A stretch of DNA of 64,000 nt from Paenibacillus sp. DCT19 (GCF_003268635.1 NZ_CP029639.1:1127501-1191500); one strand, 5' to 3'; shown: positions 53,866 to 63,589, counted from the first letter of the stretch. Translations and numbers: made by a program. Notes: a model not told the origin generated them from the sequence alone.

Positions 53866-55233
53866 ATGGTAAATTATATTACAGAAAAAACGTATCACTT
53901 TATATCTAATAGGGTTTACACACCAAATTTAGAATTAGGTGAGCAGTACGATGATGAAATCCCAGGCTGGAAAATTGTAAAACCTAACGCTACATTACAT
54001 GATAGCAATACAGGTTTCGACGCTGAGGTTTTCCACAATGAAAATACCAATCAGATCATTATAGGGTATAGGGGTACAGAACCTGATGGTCGTCCCTTTA
54101 GGGAAAGGTACCTTGATATTGAAACAGATGTATTGGACGTTGTCTTAGGAAGAGCGAAACAACTGGAGAAGAAATATAACGAACATCTGAGTAGGACAGA
54201 AGAGCTTCCCAGCAAGTATGATAATAGTTTAATCAACGAAGGGTATAAGAATACACAATTTTATCAGGCAGAAGAACTGTATAGAACGGTGAAGAATGAA
54301 TACCCTACTGCTGATATAACGACTACAGGACATTCATTGGGCGGTGGATTAGCTGAGTATGTAGCAGCAAGAAATGACCTGTCGGCGGTTACATATGATC
54401 CTGCGGATATATTACCAGTATTGTCGGATGATATTATCAAGCGAATTGATAACGGAGACTTCAAAGACAAAATCTATTCTATATCTCATCCTGGGGACGT
54501 TGTTAGCTCGGGTGTTTTGAGTTCTCGTAAAACAGTAGGAACTGGACTCTTTATTGATAGAACTTATAAAGAGGCAAATAGAAGAATCTACATACCTATT
54601 CCGAAATCGAACGAGGATAGCAAATATAATATTATTCAAAGTTTGCTGGGTTTAGAGCCAAAATATTATATACCCATAAGCATTCCATTTCTGCACCAAA
54701 ATCCATTTAGTAAATTTATGAACTCATTTGGGAATGAAAAAACCCATGATCTGAACTATTTTCAATTTGACGAGCATGGCTTTATTAAGAATAAGTTGTT
54801 CTCAACTACAGATGGACAACCTGTGAATGGGAATATACGGTTTGATACTTATCTAAAATCTATGGTTGCGCAAGATAATATGAAACAAGTCTTTGAACAA
54901 CTTTTTCATAAATATGGCTCCAAGATGGGAACATACGGACAGTATGCCGCAGCAACGACTGGAGTAACTATACAATTATCTGTTGAGAACCTTAAAGCGG
55001 CTGGACAGAAGATGGAGCATCATGTACAGGAATTTCAGGCGAGCTTGCCAACGGCAATCAATTCAATTCTGCGTTTAGTAGAGACGAGTCAAAGTCGATC
55101 TTTAGAGCCGATTGTGGAGCGCTTGAGACAGGATTTGCAACAATTTAGTAGATGGTATGAAGACGAAGCACGCCTTATTGCACAATATATTAATAAAAAA
55201 GCAGAAGATTTTAGGGTTGCTGACGAGGGCTAA
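53866..55233 (+). CDS. Type VII-secretion lipase toxin, TslA-like (lipase N-terminal, helical targeting domain C-terminal)
   Basis: A 455-residue protein without signal peptide. Residues 1-330 have the class 3 lipase outline: IIIGYRGTE (67-72, oxyanion part), nucleophile Ser157 in TTGHSLGGGLAEY, candidate Asp211 in SHPGDVV and candidate His294 in KTHDL. The last about 100 residues are a helical domain (GQKMEHHVQEFQASL, then LVETSQSRSLEPI and EDEARLIAQYINKK), matching the reversed domain order described for S. aureus TslA, whose C-terminus directs export by the type VII system. A WXG100-like gene follows. The likely target is membrane lipid of competitors. Confidence 0.8.
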   Translation: MVNYITEKTYHFISNRVYTPNLELGEQYDDEIPGWKIVKPNATLHDSNTGFDAEVFHNENTNQIIIGYRGTEPDGRPFRERYLDIETDVLDVVLGRAKQLEKKYNEHLSRTEELPSKYDNSLINEGYKNTQFYQAEELYRTVKNEYPTADITTTGHSLGGGLAEYVAARNDLSAVTYDPADILPVLSDDIIKRIDNGDFKDKIYSISHPGDVVSSGVLSSRKTVGTGLFIDRTYKEANRRIYIPIPKSNEDSKYNIIQSLLGLEPKYYIPISIPFLHQNPFSKFMNSFGNEKTHDLNYFQFDEHGFIKNKLFSTTDGQPVNGNIRFDTYLKSMVAQDNMKQVFEQLFHKYGSKMGTYGQYAAATTGVTIQLSVENLKAAGQKMEHHVQEFQASLPTAINSILRLVETSQSRSLEPIVERLRQDLQQFSRWYEDEARLIAQYINKKAEDFRVADEG

Positions 55234-55248
55234 CAAGGAGGTATAGAG

Positions 55249-55524
55249 ATGTCAGGAAGAATTTTAGTTGAATTGCATGACTTGATGCAGGCTGAGAAAG
55301 ATCTGACGCACTTAATGAATCTCTTAAAGGCAAACAAAGCGCATATCCAATCTATTGGGGAAAGTGTAGGAGATTGGAGGGGAGAAGCAGCAGAAGAGCT
55401 AAAAAAGAGAATGGAGCATTTTTTGACTGTTTTGACAAGAAAAATAGCTGAATTTGAACATCAACAAATTGATCTAGCCAAATATAATTTTCGCATGGAA
55501 GAAGCAGATCGTGCTGGACGCTAA
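55249..55524 (+). CDS. WXG100-family small partner protein
   Basis: 91 residues of two helices with Trp-Arg-Gly at 43-45 (GDWRGEAAEELKKR) and a Glu/Lys/Ala-rich composition, a standard WXG100 hairpin. It starts 15 bases after the lipase stop with AAGGAGG upstream, so both are made together. In the type VII lipase system, small WXG100-like partners bind the helical domain of the toxin to guide export. That role is inferred by position and length. Confidence 0.8.
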   Translation: MSGRILVELHDLMQAEKDLTHLMNLLKANKAHIQSIGESVGDWRGEAAEELKKRMEHFLTVLTRKIAEFEHQQIDLAKYNFRMEEADRAGR

Positions 55525-55614
55525 TCTAAAATCATAGTTGAGGAACATTAGCAGCACTGATGACGTCTGAAAGAAGAATATATCCGATCAACTATACGAA
55601 AGGATGACGCTCCA

Positions 55615-56097
55615 ATGAAAAAGGTGGTTATGTTCATCGCTGCGCTGTGCGTAGTCACGGTGGCGGGGGCTTTATATGCTTCGTCAGGGAAAGTAAGCGC
55701 AGCGGCTCCAGCGTATACGTTAACCGTGAATGGAAAACCGATGCAAGTAAGTAAGTCTGAGCTGATGCCTTACGAGCAAAAAGGAACCGTCTTGGTGCCA
55801 TTACGCGCTACGGCAGAAGCACTGGGCTACAGAGTCCACTGGGTAGCTGCTGAGAAAGCTGTATCTGTCGAAGACAGCATACAGTCAGCCCTGGTGAAGA
55901 ACGGCAGTACCCAAGTGAAGTTTACAGGCAAGCTGAAAATCATCAACTTGAGTCAGAATATGGAGCTACCGGTTCCTGCACAGACTAAGAAAGGCACGAT
56001 GTATGTGCCAGCTTCGTTCTTCGAAACTTTCTTCAATGAAGTTGTGGTGAAAGAAGGCAACGTTTCGATCTCGGCTCAGATGTCGTCGATTCAATAA
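55615..56097 (+). CDS. Secreted protein with copper-amine-oxidase-N-like domain
   Basis: 160 residues. A signal peptide (cut near KVSAAA) is followed by the stalk-type domain: YTLTVNGKPMQV, then KGTVLVPLRATAEALGYRVHW and later KKGTMYVPASFFETFF. Such domains are common surface modules in Paenibacillus and bind no copper themselves. Role unknown. AAAGGATGACG precedes the ATG. Confidence 0.82.
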   Translation: MKKVVMFIAALCVVTVAGALYASSGKVSAAAPAYTLTVNGKPMQVSKSELMPYEQKGTVLVPLRATAEALGYRVHWVAAEKAVSVEDSIQSALVKNGSTQVKFTGKLKIINLSQNMELPVPAQTKKGTMYVPASFFETFFNEVVVKEGNVSISAQMSSIQ

Positions 56098-56125
56098 ATT
56101 GACGTCTGTACTAGCTCTACCACAG

Positions 56126-56179
56126 AAAGACCTTTAATGACTTGCAGCCTCTATAGGGAGGCGAGTCGTAAAGGTCTTT
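56126..56179 (+). terminator. Terminator between convergent genes
   Basis: AAAGACCTTTA (56126-56136) pairs with TAAAGGTCTTT (56169-56179) and an inner GCCTC/GAGGC pair forms the top. T-rich flanks on both strands. Confidence 0.85.
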
Positions 56180-56208
56180 TGTCGTTATATATACAAAGAA
56201 TTCCTTAC

Positions 56209-56991
56209 TTACACGTGGCTCGGTTCGTCGCCTTCTCCTTGCACATAAACCATAATAGCCTGGTACAAAAAACTCAAAAAATCCTCGTTGCCAAACTGCT
56301 CAAAGTATAGGGCATATCGACGATCTGTCGTATAAGTCTCTGCGATACAGACCAGAATCTCAGGATCACAGACCATAAAGGATTCAAGCTGCTTTTTCCA
56401 TTGATCTATCAGTTGTTGCACCTCCGTAGAAGCGGGAGAGTGATCCTGATGTTTCACCAATTCATGAAATACGGTCTCCATGTTCACAGAGAACTGTTGG
56501 TAGGCTTTTTGCTGATCTTGTGCGGATAGTCTGTTCATATTGGCTTCGAATTCCTGATATTTAGAGGTGTCCCCATAGACGAACTTCGCCTCAGATTCAT
56601 ACTGTTCTTGAATGGTCATGATGGGAGAATCGTCAAACAGTTGAAGTTGAGAGATATCCGTTCCATTCACAACTTCGTCCAGCTGGTCGATGATCGTTTC
56701 TAGCTTTTGTTTTCGTTGAACGAGTGAACCGCGATGCTCTTTTAAAATTCCTTTTTGTTCATCTTTGGATCGTTTCATCATCGTTGCAATGTCTTTCAAT
56801 GAAAAATTCATTTCTTTGAACAGAAGAATCGTTTGCAGATTCCCCAGTGCTTCCTGATCATATAACCGATAGCCATTGGCTTCGATTTTGCTCGGTTTCA
56901 ACAGATCTGTTTTATCATAATAGTGCAACGCGCGCTTGGTTACGCCGGTGATCTGCATGATGTCTTTAATGGTGAAATAGGGTGTCTTCAT
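56209..56991 (-). CDS. MerR-family regulator with TipAS-like C-terminus
   Basis: About 260 residues. The N-terminus FTIKDIMQITGVTKRALHYYDKTDLLKPSK, with NGYRLYDQEAL after it, is a MerR winged helix-turn-helix, followed by a dimerisation helix and a helical C-terminus like the TipAS domain (FMVCDPEILVCIAETYTTD, then RYALYFEQFGNEDFLSFL). The ATG at 56991 has AAAGGA upstream. The longer frame begins inside the preceding gene. It overlaps the DUF2268-like gene by 26 bases and is co-transcribed with it. TipAS-type regulators bind drug-like ligands; the inducer here is unknown. Confidence 0.85.
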   Translation of the reverse strand: MKTPYFTIKDIMQITGVTKRALHYYDKTDLLKPSKIEANGYRLYDQEALGNLQTILLFKEMNFSLKDIATMMKRSKDEQKGILKEHRGSLVQRKQKLETIIDQLDEVVNGTDISQLQLFDDSPIMTIQEQYESEAKFVYGDTSKYQEFEANMNRLSAQDQQKAYQQFSVNMETVFHELVKHQDHSPASTEVQQLIDQWKKQLESFMVCDPEILVCIAETYTTDRRYALYFEQFGNEDFLSFLYQAIMVYVQGEGDEPSHV

Positions 56992-57892
56992 TCCAAAAGT
57001 CCTTTGTTTCAGCAAGAATAGTACTTGCCGGAGTAATGGTGGCTTTCATAATGGATGAGCCTGTTTGGTTCAGATAATATTTGATCAAGTGGTAGCCACA
57101 GGCATAGCCAGCAGCATAGGGCATTCCTACGGGACTGAAATTTTGCAATTTCGCCAGTTCATCGCCATATAAATACGGATTAATCTGGTCGAATCCAGTC
57201 ACGTTAAGTTGATCCTTCATGTTAGGTTTAATGATGGAGTTCAATGTTTCCATGCTTGTTTTGGTTACCCAGGGGCCTAATAACTCTTCTCCATACAAGA
57301 ATGTAGCAAAGCTTTCAGCAAGTCCCTCACTGACAATCATTTCTCCCAGCGTAATCTGTGGGTTCCACTGGATATATTGATATCTTACGTTATGATTGCA
57401 TTCATGAGCTAACACAGATTGAATTCGAGGTAGAGTATAGCTATTGGGGATGAGGTTCGCAATAATATACCCCGGAATGCCACCATCTCCGCTAATTCCT
57501 TCGTTCATCGTAAGGGAAAGACTATTCTTGTCACCTAATAAAATCGTGTACAGATATTCAGAGACAGATAACGTAATCCCGCTCTCCCTAAAGGTAGATA
57601 GACTCCTAGTAACGGCTTCATGACACTTTTGCCAAAATGCTTCAGACGAAATCGCTGCTAACGGCTCGCAGATCTCAGCGGTTATATCCTCAGGGGAGAT
57701 ATTCATGAAATTATTCATCATAATAACATCAAACCCATGTGGCTCACTCGCGCGAAATGGGATCTGCTGAATGTTCCATTTGTTCATAAAAGGCTCCATC
57801 ATAAGTTGCCGGTACAGCTCTAACTTTTTATCAGGTGCGGCTTCCATTATCGTGTTATAAATCTGATCTGAACGCAAAGCGGTAATCTGCAT
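56966..57892 (-). CDS. DUF2268-like putative zinc protease
   Basis: A 308-residue cytoplasmic protein with a metallopeptidase-like site: LAHECNHNVRY (H-E-x-x-H) and, about 25 residues on, VSEGLAESFATF with the third ligand. This matches DUF2268-type proteins. Other parts (MPYAAGYACGYHLIKYYL) are typical. AAAGGAGAG precedes the ATG, and the downstream end overlaps the MerR gene. The target is unknown. Confidence 0.82.
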   Translation of the reverse strand: MQITALRSDQIYNTIMEAAPDKKLELYRQLMMEPFMNKWNIQQIPFRASEPHGFDVIMMNNFMNISPEDITAEICEPLAAISSEAFWQKCHEAVTRSLSTFRESGITLSVSEYLYTILLGDKNSLSLTMNEGISGDGGIPGYIIANLIPNSYTLPRIQSVLAHECNHNVRYQYIQWNPQITLGEMIVSEGLAESFATFLYGEELLGPWVTKTSMETLNSIIKPNMKDQLNVTGFDQINPYLYGDELAKLQNFSPVGMPYAAGYACGYHLIKYYLNQTGSSIMKATITPASTILAETKDFWNEDTLFHH

Positions 57893-58051
57893 TAGTCATC
57901 TCTCCTTTTGGATAAGCTAGAGCTTATTATCAAGGATAACCTTACGTTACAGTCAAGGATGGATTATTAGCTTGTTGAGATATGTTCGTGTATGGCAAAA
58001 AAACCTCTGATCTACTCACGATTCCGGAGTTCATAATCAAAGGCTTCTAAC

Positions 58052-58540
58052 CTATTCCAGTTTACCGCGCACGGCACGATTACGGCTTGAACGCATGCTG
58101 CCCCATAATTGATACAAAAATAGTGCGGTGAGCACACTCGCTGGTAATAGAAGGGGCTGAAACAAATTACCTATCGCTAAGGCGGAGAATTGAGAGACGA
58201 TATAACCGGCAACTCCAATAGTGGCGATTAGTACGGTGTTCCAAATAAGGAAAGACTTTAGCGTCGAGCCCAATCGCCGAGAGAGGTATACACTAAAAAT
58301 GAATGCACAACCGAATAACGCATAGAATACCACTTCGGTTGTCGTTGACCAAGTACCTACCAGTTGAATGGGAATGATATCTTCCTGCGATAACTGACTT
58401 GAGGAGAGCCAGTACTGAGCCTGATCTAGGCGGTACTGCTCTATCCAGATATATGCACCGTAGACGAACGCCATTAGAATGAGATAAACCAGGGATAAGA
58501 AGGAAACTCCCTTTGGAGTGGTTTTGCTTGTTTTCATCAT
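58052..58540 (-). CDS. Integral membrane protein, four helices
   Basis: 162 residues with helices at about 12-31, 65-85, 95-112 and 120-143, and a basic C-terminus (RSSRNRAVRGK). AGGAGGT lies upstream of the ATG. No family recognised. Confidence 0.62.
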   Translation of the reverse strand: MMKTSKTTPKGVSFLSLVYLILMAFVYGAYIWIEQYRLDQAQYWLSSSQLSQEDIIPIQLVGTWSTTTEVVFYALFGCAFIFSVYLSRRLGSTLKSFLIWNTVLIATIGVAGYIVSQFSALAIGNLFQPLLLPASVLTALFLYQLWGSMRSSRNRAVRGKLE

Positions 58541-58723
58541 TTCGTTGAACGACCTCCTATAATGACTTCAACGTTCCTCAGACTAGAGAGTACATTGTCA
58601 CCAAAAATGGATATCCTTGTAGTATAATTCATCTCGAACTGAATCGAAACCATAAATTGTATATTCAGAGATGAAGTTGTCTTATATGAGCTCGTCAAAA
58701 ATAGAAGGTGGTGAGCTAACCTT

Positions 58724-59530
58724 ATGAGTAAACGTATACTGCATTTAGTTCTTTTATCCATTGGTATGACTATACTACTCACTTTTGTCGAGGATAATAA
58801 TTCTCCAGCGAATGAGCGTGGGAGGTTGAATGAAACTTCTCTATCCGAGCTACATACACAACGAAATAAGCAAACACTTTCCTCTGTTCCTGACCGTATC
58901 GAGTTGTATGAAGAGATGGAAACCCTCATGTTGCAGGTCGAAGATATTCCTATATATAAGGACTACCTAACCGAATCAGAGAATGTGGCGTTGGAGATTG
59001 AACGTACTCAGTTCGTGAAGATCCAGTCAGATTCCTCTGATTTGACCCACGCTCTGTTGCAGTATGGCTGTGGTACTAAAGCATGTTCTACCCTTTTGCT
59101 GGAGACAAATGGGATACAGAGCCGAAGCATGATCATGCCTTATGGTACATTTCAAGATTATAAACAATCTCCTGATCAAAACCGGCTGTTACTGCGTTAT
59201 GCGTACGATGAGGGTGGTAGTGTAAAAAGACAGATTATTGTGGCAGTAGATCTAAATTCTATGCAAGTCATTCCTTATGCATCGGATTCTCTTGAGAATG
59301 AATACATGTTGAACCCAACTTGGCCGATATTATCGTATCAATGGCTAGATGAGAGTAGGTTTAGTTTGAAGACAGCCGAGATTAGCGCGAGTGATTGGGA
59401 TGCTTTACAGCAATGGTTTTCCTCTACAGATCGTAAAGTAAAGCGGGTGGAGATCCAATTAGAAAATACTGCTTTCAAAAAACGCTTACAAAATTTCAAT
59501 TCTGCCCTACCTTTTCGTCTCGGAAGCTGA
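58724..59530 (+). CDS. Exported or membrane-anchored protein of unknown function
   Basis: 268 residues. An N-terminal hydrophobic segment (about 7-22) may be a signal or anchor. The rest is a soluble domain with an internal Cys pair (YGCGTKACST) and strand-rich LLLRYAYDEGG, IIVAVDLNSMQVIPY. Binding site GGTGGTGAG. No family recognised. A large overlapping frame on the other strand is rejected. Confidence 0.62.
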   Translation: MSKRILHLVLLSIGMTILLTFVEDNNSPANERGRLNETSLSELHTQRNKQTLSSVPDRIELYEEMETLMLQVEDIPIYKDYLTESENVALEIERTQFVKIQSDSSDLTHALLQYGCGTKACSTLLLETNGIQSRSMIMPYGTFQDYKQSPDQNRLLLRYAYDEGGSVKRQIIVAVDLNSMQVIPYASDSLENEYMLNPTWPILSYQWLDESRFSLKTAEISASDWDALQQWFSSTDRKVKRVEIQLENTAFKKRLQNFNSALPFRLGS

Positions 59531-59623
59531 GATAATGGGGAAGGCTAAATCAATGAGGACATTTAGGCTATATCAGAGATAGCGGTTACTACACCGCTTA
59601 CATATGAAATGGGAGGAATAGAG

Positions 59624-60919
59624 ATGACCACACAGGTAACAGAACTCATTCAATCAAAACAGGGACAGGCATTGCTCGCGCAAATGTACGGGCCACAGCA
59701 TGTCGAAGAGCAGGGTGCTCGTTATGTGAAGCTGGATGCTTCATTCCGTGAGCACTTTGGTGAGCAGGAGCAAGTTCAATTGTTCAGCTCCCCGGGACGT
59801 AGCGAAATTGGTGGTAACCATACAGATCATAACCATGGTAAAGTTTTGGCGGGTAGCATCACGCTTGACACCATTGCGGTAGCTGTACCGACAGACGATA
59901 ATGTGATTACGTTTTATTCCGAAGGATACGACAAACAGTATGTTATCGATCTCGCCAACTTGAAGCCGAACGTGGAGGATGACGGTACAACTGGACTGAT
60001 CCGTGGTATCGCTGCTGGACTCGTGGAATTGGGACACAACATCGGTGGATTCAAGGCAGACATCTCTAGTAACGTATTTGCGGCTTCTGGTGTGAGTTCT
60101 TCTGCATCCTTTGAGATGCTGATCAGCGCGATCCTGAACCATTTCTACAATGATGGTAAATTGGATGTGGTGACGCTGGCGAAGATTGGACAATATGCGG
60201 AAAATCACTTCTGGAATAAACCGTCCGGTCTTCTGGATCAGATGGCTTGTGCCTACGGTGGACTGATTTCCATCGATTTTGCCAATCCGGCTGAACCTGT
60301 GATTGAGCCTGTGGAATGGAACTTCCAAGAAAACGGATACTCCTTGGTCATCGTGAACACGGGTGGTAACCATGCGGATCTCACCGAAGACTATGCTTCG
60401 GTGCCGAACGAGATGAAAGCAGTCGCACAGGCGCTTGGTAAGGAGTATGTTCGTGAAATTACGGAAGAAGATATCTATGCGAAGCTGCCAGCGATCCGCG
60501 AAGCGGCTGGAGATCGTGCGGTACTGCGTGCACTTCATTTCTTGTCCGAGAACCAGCGTGTAGATGGACAGGTGCAGGCACTGCGTGATGGACGTTTTGC
60601 TGATTTCCTGTCTCTGATTACGGCATCCGGTAACTCATCATGGAAATGGCTCCAGAACGTATATCAGAGCGGAGCTTCCCGTGCACAGGAAATTTCGGTG
60701 GCTCTCGCGCTGACAGAGAACTACCTCAGCAAGCTCGGCGATGGCGCATGTCGTGTACACGGCGGTGGATTCGCTGGCGTAATTCTGGCGATTGTACCAA
60801 ACGAGAAAGCAGAAGAATACATGAACTGGATGCGTGGTATGCTGGATACACCAGTAATCGTGGTTAACGTACGTCAGCATGGCTCCATCTGCCTGAATGC
60901 GGAATTGAACAAGGCTTAA
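59624..60919 (+). CDS. galK: Galactokinase
   Basis: A 431-residue GHMP kinase. The sugar-binding signature appears as FSSPGRSEIGGNHTDHNHGK, the ATP loop as VFAASGVSSSASFE, and the C-terminal motif as GDGACRVHGGGFAG. It phosphorylates galactose at C1. GGGAGGA lies seven bases before ATG 59624. The frame starts earlier at 59609 but overlaps the binding site. A short palindrome (AGCGGTTACTACACCGCT) lies just upstream, a possible regulatory site. No other Leloir genes are adjacent. The GH2 enzyme at 27.5 kb could supply galactose. Confidence 0.93.
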   Translation: MTTQVTELIQSKQGQALLAQMYGPQHVEEQGARYVKLDASFREHFGEQEQVQLFSSPGRSEIGGNHTDHNHGKVLAGSITLDTIAVAVPTDDNVITFYSEGYDKQYVIDLANLKPNVEDDGTTGLIRGIAAGLVELGHNIGGFKADISSNVFAASGVSSSASFEMLISAILNHFYNDGKLDVVTLAKIGQYAENHFWNKPSGLLDQMACAYGGLISIDFANPAEPVIEPVEWNFQENGYSLVIVNTGGNHADLTEDYASVPNEMKAVAQALGKEYVREITEEDIYAKLPAIREAAGDRAVLRALHFLSENQRVDGQVQALRDGRFADFLSLITASGNSSWKWLQNVYQSGASRAQEISVALALTENYLSKLGDGACRVHGGGFAGVILAIVPNEKAEEYMNWMRGMLDTPVIVVNVRQHGSICLNAELNKA

Positions 60920-60940
60920 GAGAGCATTTGTCATTAATAT

Positions 60941-60992
60941 AAAAAGCAGCGATACACCTGAACATCACTGTTCAGTGTGTACGCTGCTTTTT
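60941..60992 (+). terminator. Terminator of the galactokinase gene
   Basis: AAAAAGCAGCG (60941-60951) pairs with CGCTGCTTTTT (60982-60992), with GTAC/CACTG pairing within, and more T follow. Confidence 0.85.
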
Positions 60993-61014
60993 TGTGTAGG
61001 CCAATAAAGTGGAT

Positions 61015-61466
61015 TTAGTCCTCATACATTGAGTTAAGAGGTTGGATATCATCTGGTACTGAGCCTGTTTTGACTTCATACGTATCATAGTCGACCATTG
61101 CAAATATTTCTTGAGATTTATTCCCTTTAACATGCCCCGTCAGTGATATCGTATGGGACAAGTCAGACGGAATGAATCGGTGGCCTGTAAACTCCACATC
61201 AATTCCATAAGTTTCTTTGAAATAGATTAGGCTGGCGATTTCAGCTTTGGGATCGTAATTGTAGTCTCTTTGTTATTTTTAACATGTCCACTCAAACTGA
61301 TATTGGGACTCAGATCCTTTGGCATGAATTTATGCTCAGTAAATTCCACTTCAGTATCATAGTGATCAATAAAATATTGATACCCCACTTGAGAGGCTTC
61401 TTCAATAACCTTGTGTTGATTGGGAATTGAATTGCATCCTCCCAATATGAAGATGAAGAATAACAA
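61015..61466 (-). pseudogene. Collapsed pair of small lipoprotein paralogs (same family as 52.7-53.8 kb array)
   Basis: The upstream half (61227-61466) has a lipobox (ILGGC) and the EASQVGYQYFIDHYDTEVEFTEHKF, SLSGHVKNNKETT pattern of the array at 52676-53793. It breaks off and is followed in another frame by the remaining half of a second copy (61015 onward: IDVEFTGHRFIPSDLSHTISLTGHVKGNK). Each lacks part, so a deletion between tandem copies plus a frame break is likely. The remnant has no lipase beside it. Confidence 0.65.
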
Positions 61467-61548
61467 AGTGATTGATATAAATTGAATATTTTTTATAAAA
61501 ATATCTTCAACCTCCCATATATGTGAAATGAATACTTAATAATATACG

Positions 61549-61785
61549 TTAACTTTTTAACTCAGTAAACAGCAGTTCATAGGTGTGAAGCATGTCTGCA
61601 TTCGAGCCATTAGTTTGCCTATGGTCGATGACTTCAGGATAATACACACAACGATACTCATGCAGGCAGCGGTTCTTTGACCAATCCAGGGTCATGACAG
61701 AACCGCTGTTTGTGATGTCCTTGATTAGATCGGTTAGATAGTCGATTGAACCTGCATGTGATATGCTCAAGGAGATATATTGCAT
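61549..61785 (-). CDS. Doubtful short protein
   Basis: 78 codons with no binding site and no recognised family. The stretch may be a decayed gene. Kept only because the region is otherwise blank. Confidence 0.25.
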   Translation of the reverse strand: MQYISLSISHAGSIDYLTDLIKDITNSGSVMTLDWSKNRCLHEYRCVYYPEVIDHRQTNGSNADMLHTYELLFTELKS

Positions 61786-61930
61786 CAGGGATTGCTGTGG
61801 ATGTGCATGTTGAGAATCTCTTCAACAGTACTTGATACATAGATAATTACCCGTTGCCTGCGTGCAGGTGGCGGGTCTTTTAGATATAACTTTGGATTGC
61901 AGATCAGCGTGGAAGGAGAAGTGAAATAGA

Positions 61931-63589
61931 ATGTTGTCTACGTTATATGAATGTCAGGAGGTTTGTAAAGTAGCTGATGCTGGAACGGTATTTCCGATTC
62001 GTCTGCATGTGTCCAATCCTACGTTGGTGATTCCCTTATCTGGAATTCGCCTTTGTGCGGATGAGCACAATTACACGCTAGGGAGTGGGAAATGTATTTT
62101 TCTTCAGTCCATGTCTGACGAACTTAAGTTAGAGACCATTGAGCTGGAAGCGATGCATTCCGTATATATCATTTCGTTTCAGCGTTATCAGCTTGTGGAG
62201 CAGACGGGAGACAATGTTCAATATCAGCTCAGTGATGAGCAATTGCCGGAGAATGGCAGGGTGATGAAGTTTGCTCGGCATCTACAGGGTAGTCTCCAGG
62301 AGCTGGTAGAGCGTGTGATGCATGCGGCCAACCCTAAGCGTAATCCTCAAGTGAATCTAATGTTAAATGAATTACTTCAACAGGTGTTTATTCATTGGGA
62401 TGATGCAGAGGGGAACTATGTGCGGGAACGATCCATCAAGCAAGTGTGCACCTATATGCAGCACAATCTGGACACCAATCTGACCCGGTTACAGCTTGCA
62501 CAGATGTCGGGATTTAATCCAAGTTATTTCTCGTCCTTGTTTCGTAAGGAAACAGGGTGGAGCTTCGGGGATTACCTCAATCGTCTTCGTCTGGACGAGG
62601 CCAAACGTCTCTTACTCACCACATCTGATTCACTCCAGACGATTGCGCTTAGGACAGGCTTTTCGGATAGTTCATACCTGAGCAAAACCTTCAAAAAACA
62701 TGTGCATATCACGCCAGGAGCTTTTCGTAGCTTGCAGCAGACGAAGCAGATTGCAGCTTTGCAGTTTGTAGGAGCATTACTTGCAATCGGCATCACACCC
62801 ATTCTGACCACAAATGAAGTATATGATTCATCCGAGCTGATTCATGATGAGCTGCAACAAACGGTCGTTACTGACAATGCCAAGTTGATTGAACAAATGA
62901 GAGAAGTGCGTCCTGAGCTTATTTTAGCGCCAACGTATTTTTATCATTTTCCAGATGTGCTGATAGCGTTAGAAGAAATTGCTCCGGTAGTTACGCTCGA
63001 ATGGGGGAAGCTGGATAAGATCGAAGAGGTGGAGAAGGTTGGAGCATTGTTCGCTAGAGAACAAGCATCTCGGGAGTGGCTCTCTCAGTACCAATCCAAC
63101 GTGAATGAGACACGTCGTTTATTGAGAAGTGTTATTTTGCCACAACACACAGTGGGCATCTATGAACTGAATTACGATCAGCGATGGTTGATTCCGCATA
63201 CGAAGGTGCGTTCCGCCTACAATCTATATCAGGCTTTGCAATGTGCTGCCCCTGATCGGATTCAGAAGGAGGTATTGGACAAGGACAGACCGTTATTTAT
63301 TCAAGAAGAAGAAATGATATCGTATGCTGCAGATTATATGTTGGTCATTATACCTACTTCCCCTCATGAGAATGGGCTTGAGAAGTTAACTTCCAGACAG
63401 GTGTGGCAGCGATTGATTACAGAGCTGGGATGTCGTGTATATCCTCTGGTGCTGAATGAATTCTGGATGGATGATGGGCTGTCACTGGATAAACAACTGG
63501 AAAAGATACGACATGCGTTACTTTCTACGAGTGAATCCAACGATTGTACAGGCATGAAACCCGACCATAACACATCGACGATCCGTTAA
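61931..63589 (+). CDS. btr: AraC-family regulator fused to a siderophore-binding-like domain (Btr-like)
   Basis: 552 residues. There is a sensor N-terminus (about 1-160), a double AraC helix-turn-helix (about 175-265; LAQMSGFNPSYFSSLFRKE, IALRTGFSDSSYLSKTFKKH), and a C-terminal half with the fold of an iron-siderophore binding protein (VGALLAIGITPILTT; RPELILAPTYFY). This is the layout of Bacillus Btr, which activates siderophore uptake genes when it binds the loaded siderophore. The next gene, after a Fur box, encodes a binding lipoprotein, so a regulator-target pair is likely. GGAAGGAG precedes the ATG. Confidence 0.9.
   Translation: MLSTLYECQEVCKVADAGTVFPIRLHVSNPTLVIPLSGIRLCADEHNYTLGSGKCIFLQSMSDELKLETIELEAMHSVYIISFQRYQLVEQTGDNVQYQLSDEQLPENGRVMKFARHLQGSLQELVERVMHAANPKRNPQVNLMLNELLQQVFIHWDDAEGNYVRERSIKQVCTYMQHNLDTNLTRLQLAQMSGFNPSYFSSLFRKETGWSFGDYLNRLRLDEAKRLLLTTSDSLQTIALRTGFSDSSYLSKTFKKHVHITPGAFRSLQQTKQIAALQFVGALLAIGITPILTTNEVYDSSELIHDELQQTVVTDNAKLIEQMREVRPELILAPTYFYHFPDVLIALEEIAPVVTLEWGKLDKIEEVEKVGALFAREQASREWLSQYQSNVNETRRLLRSVILPQHTVGIYELNYDQRWLIPHTKVRSAYNLYQALQCAAPDRIQKEVLDKDRPLFIQEEEMISYAADYMLVIIPTSPHENGLEKLTSRQVWQRLITELGCRVYPLVLNEFWMDDGLSLDKQLEKIRHALLSTSESNDCTGMKPDHNTSTIR

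Noticed and set aside
58537..58929. A minus-strand frame overlapping the gene at 58724.
   Set aside because: The plus-strand frame has a binding site, hydrophobic N-terminus and normal composition. The minus frame looks like a shadow.
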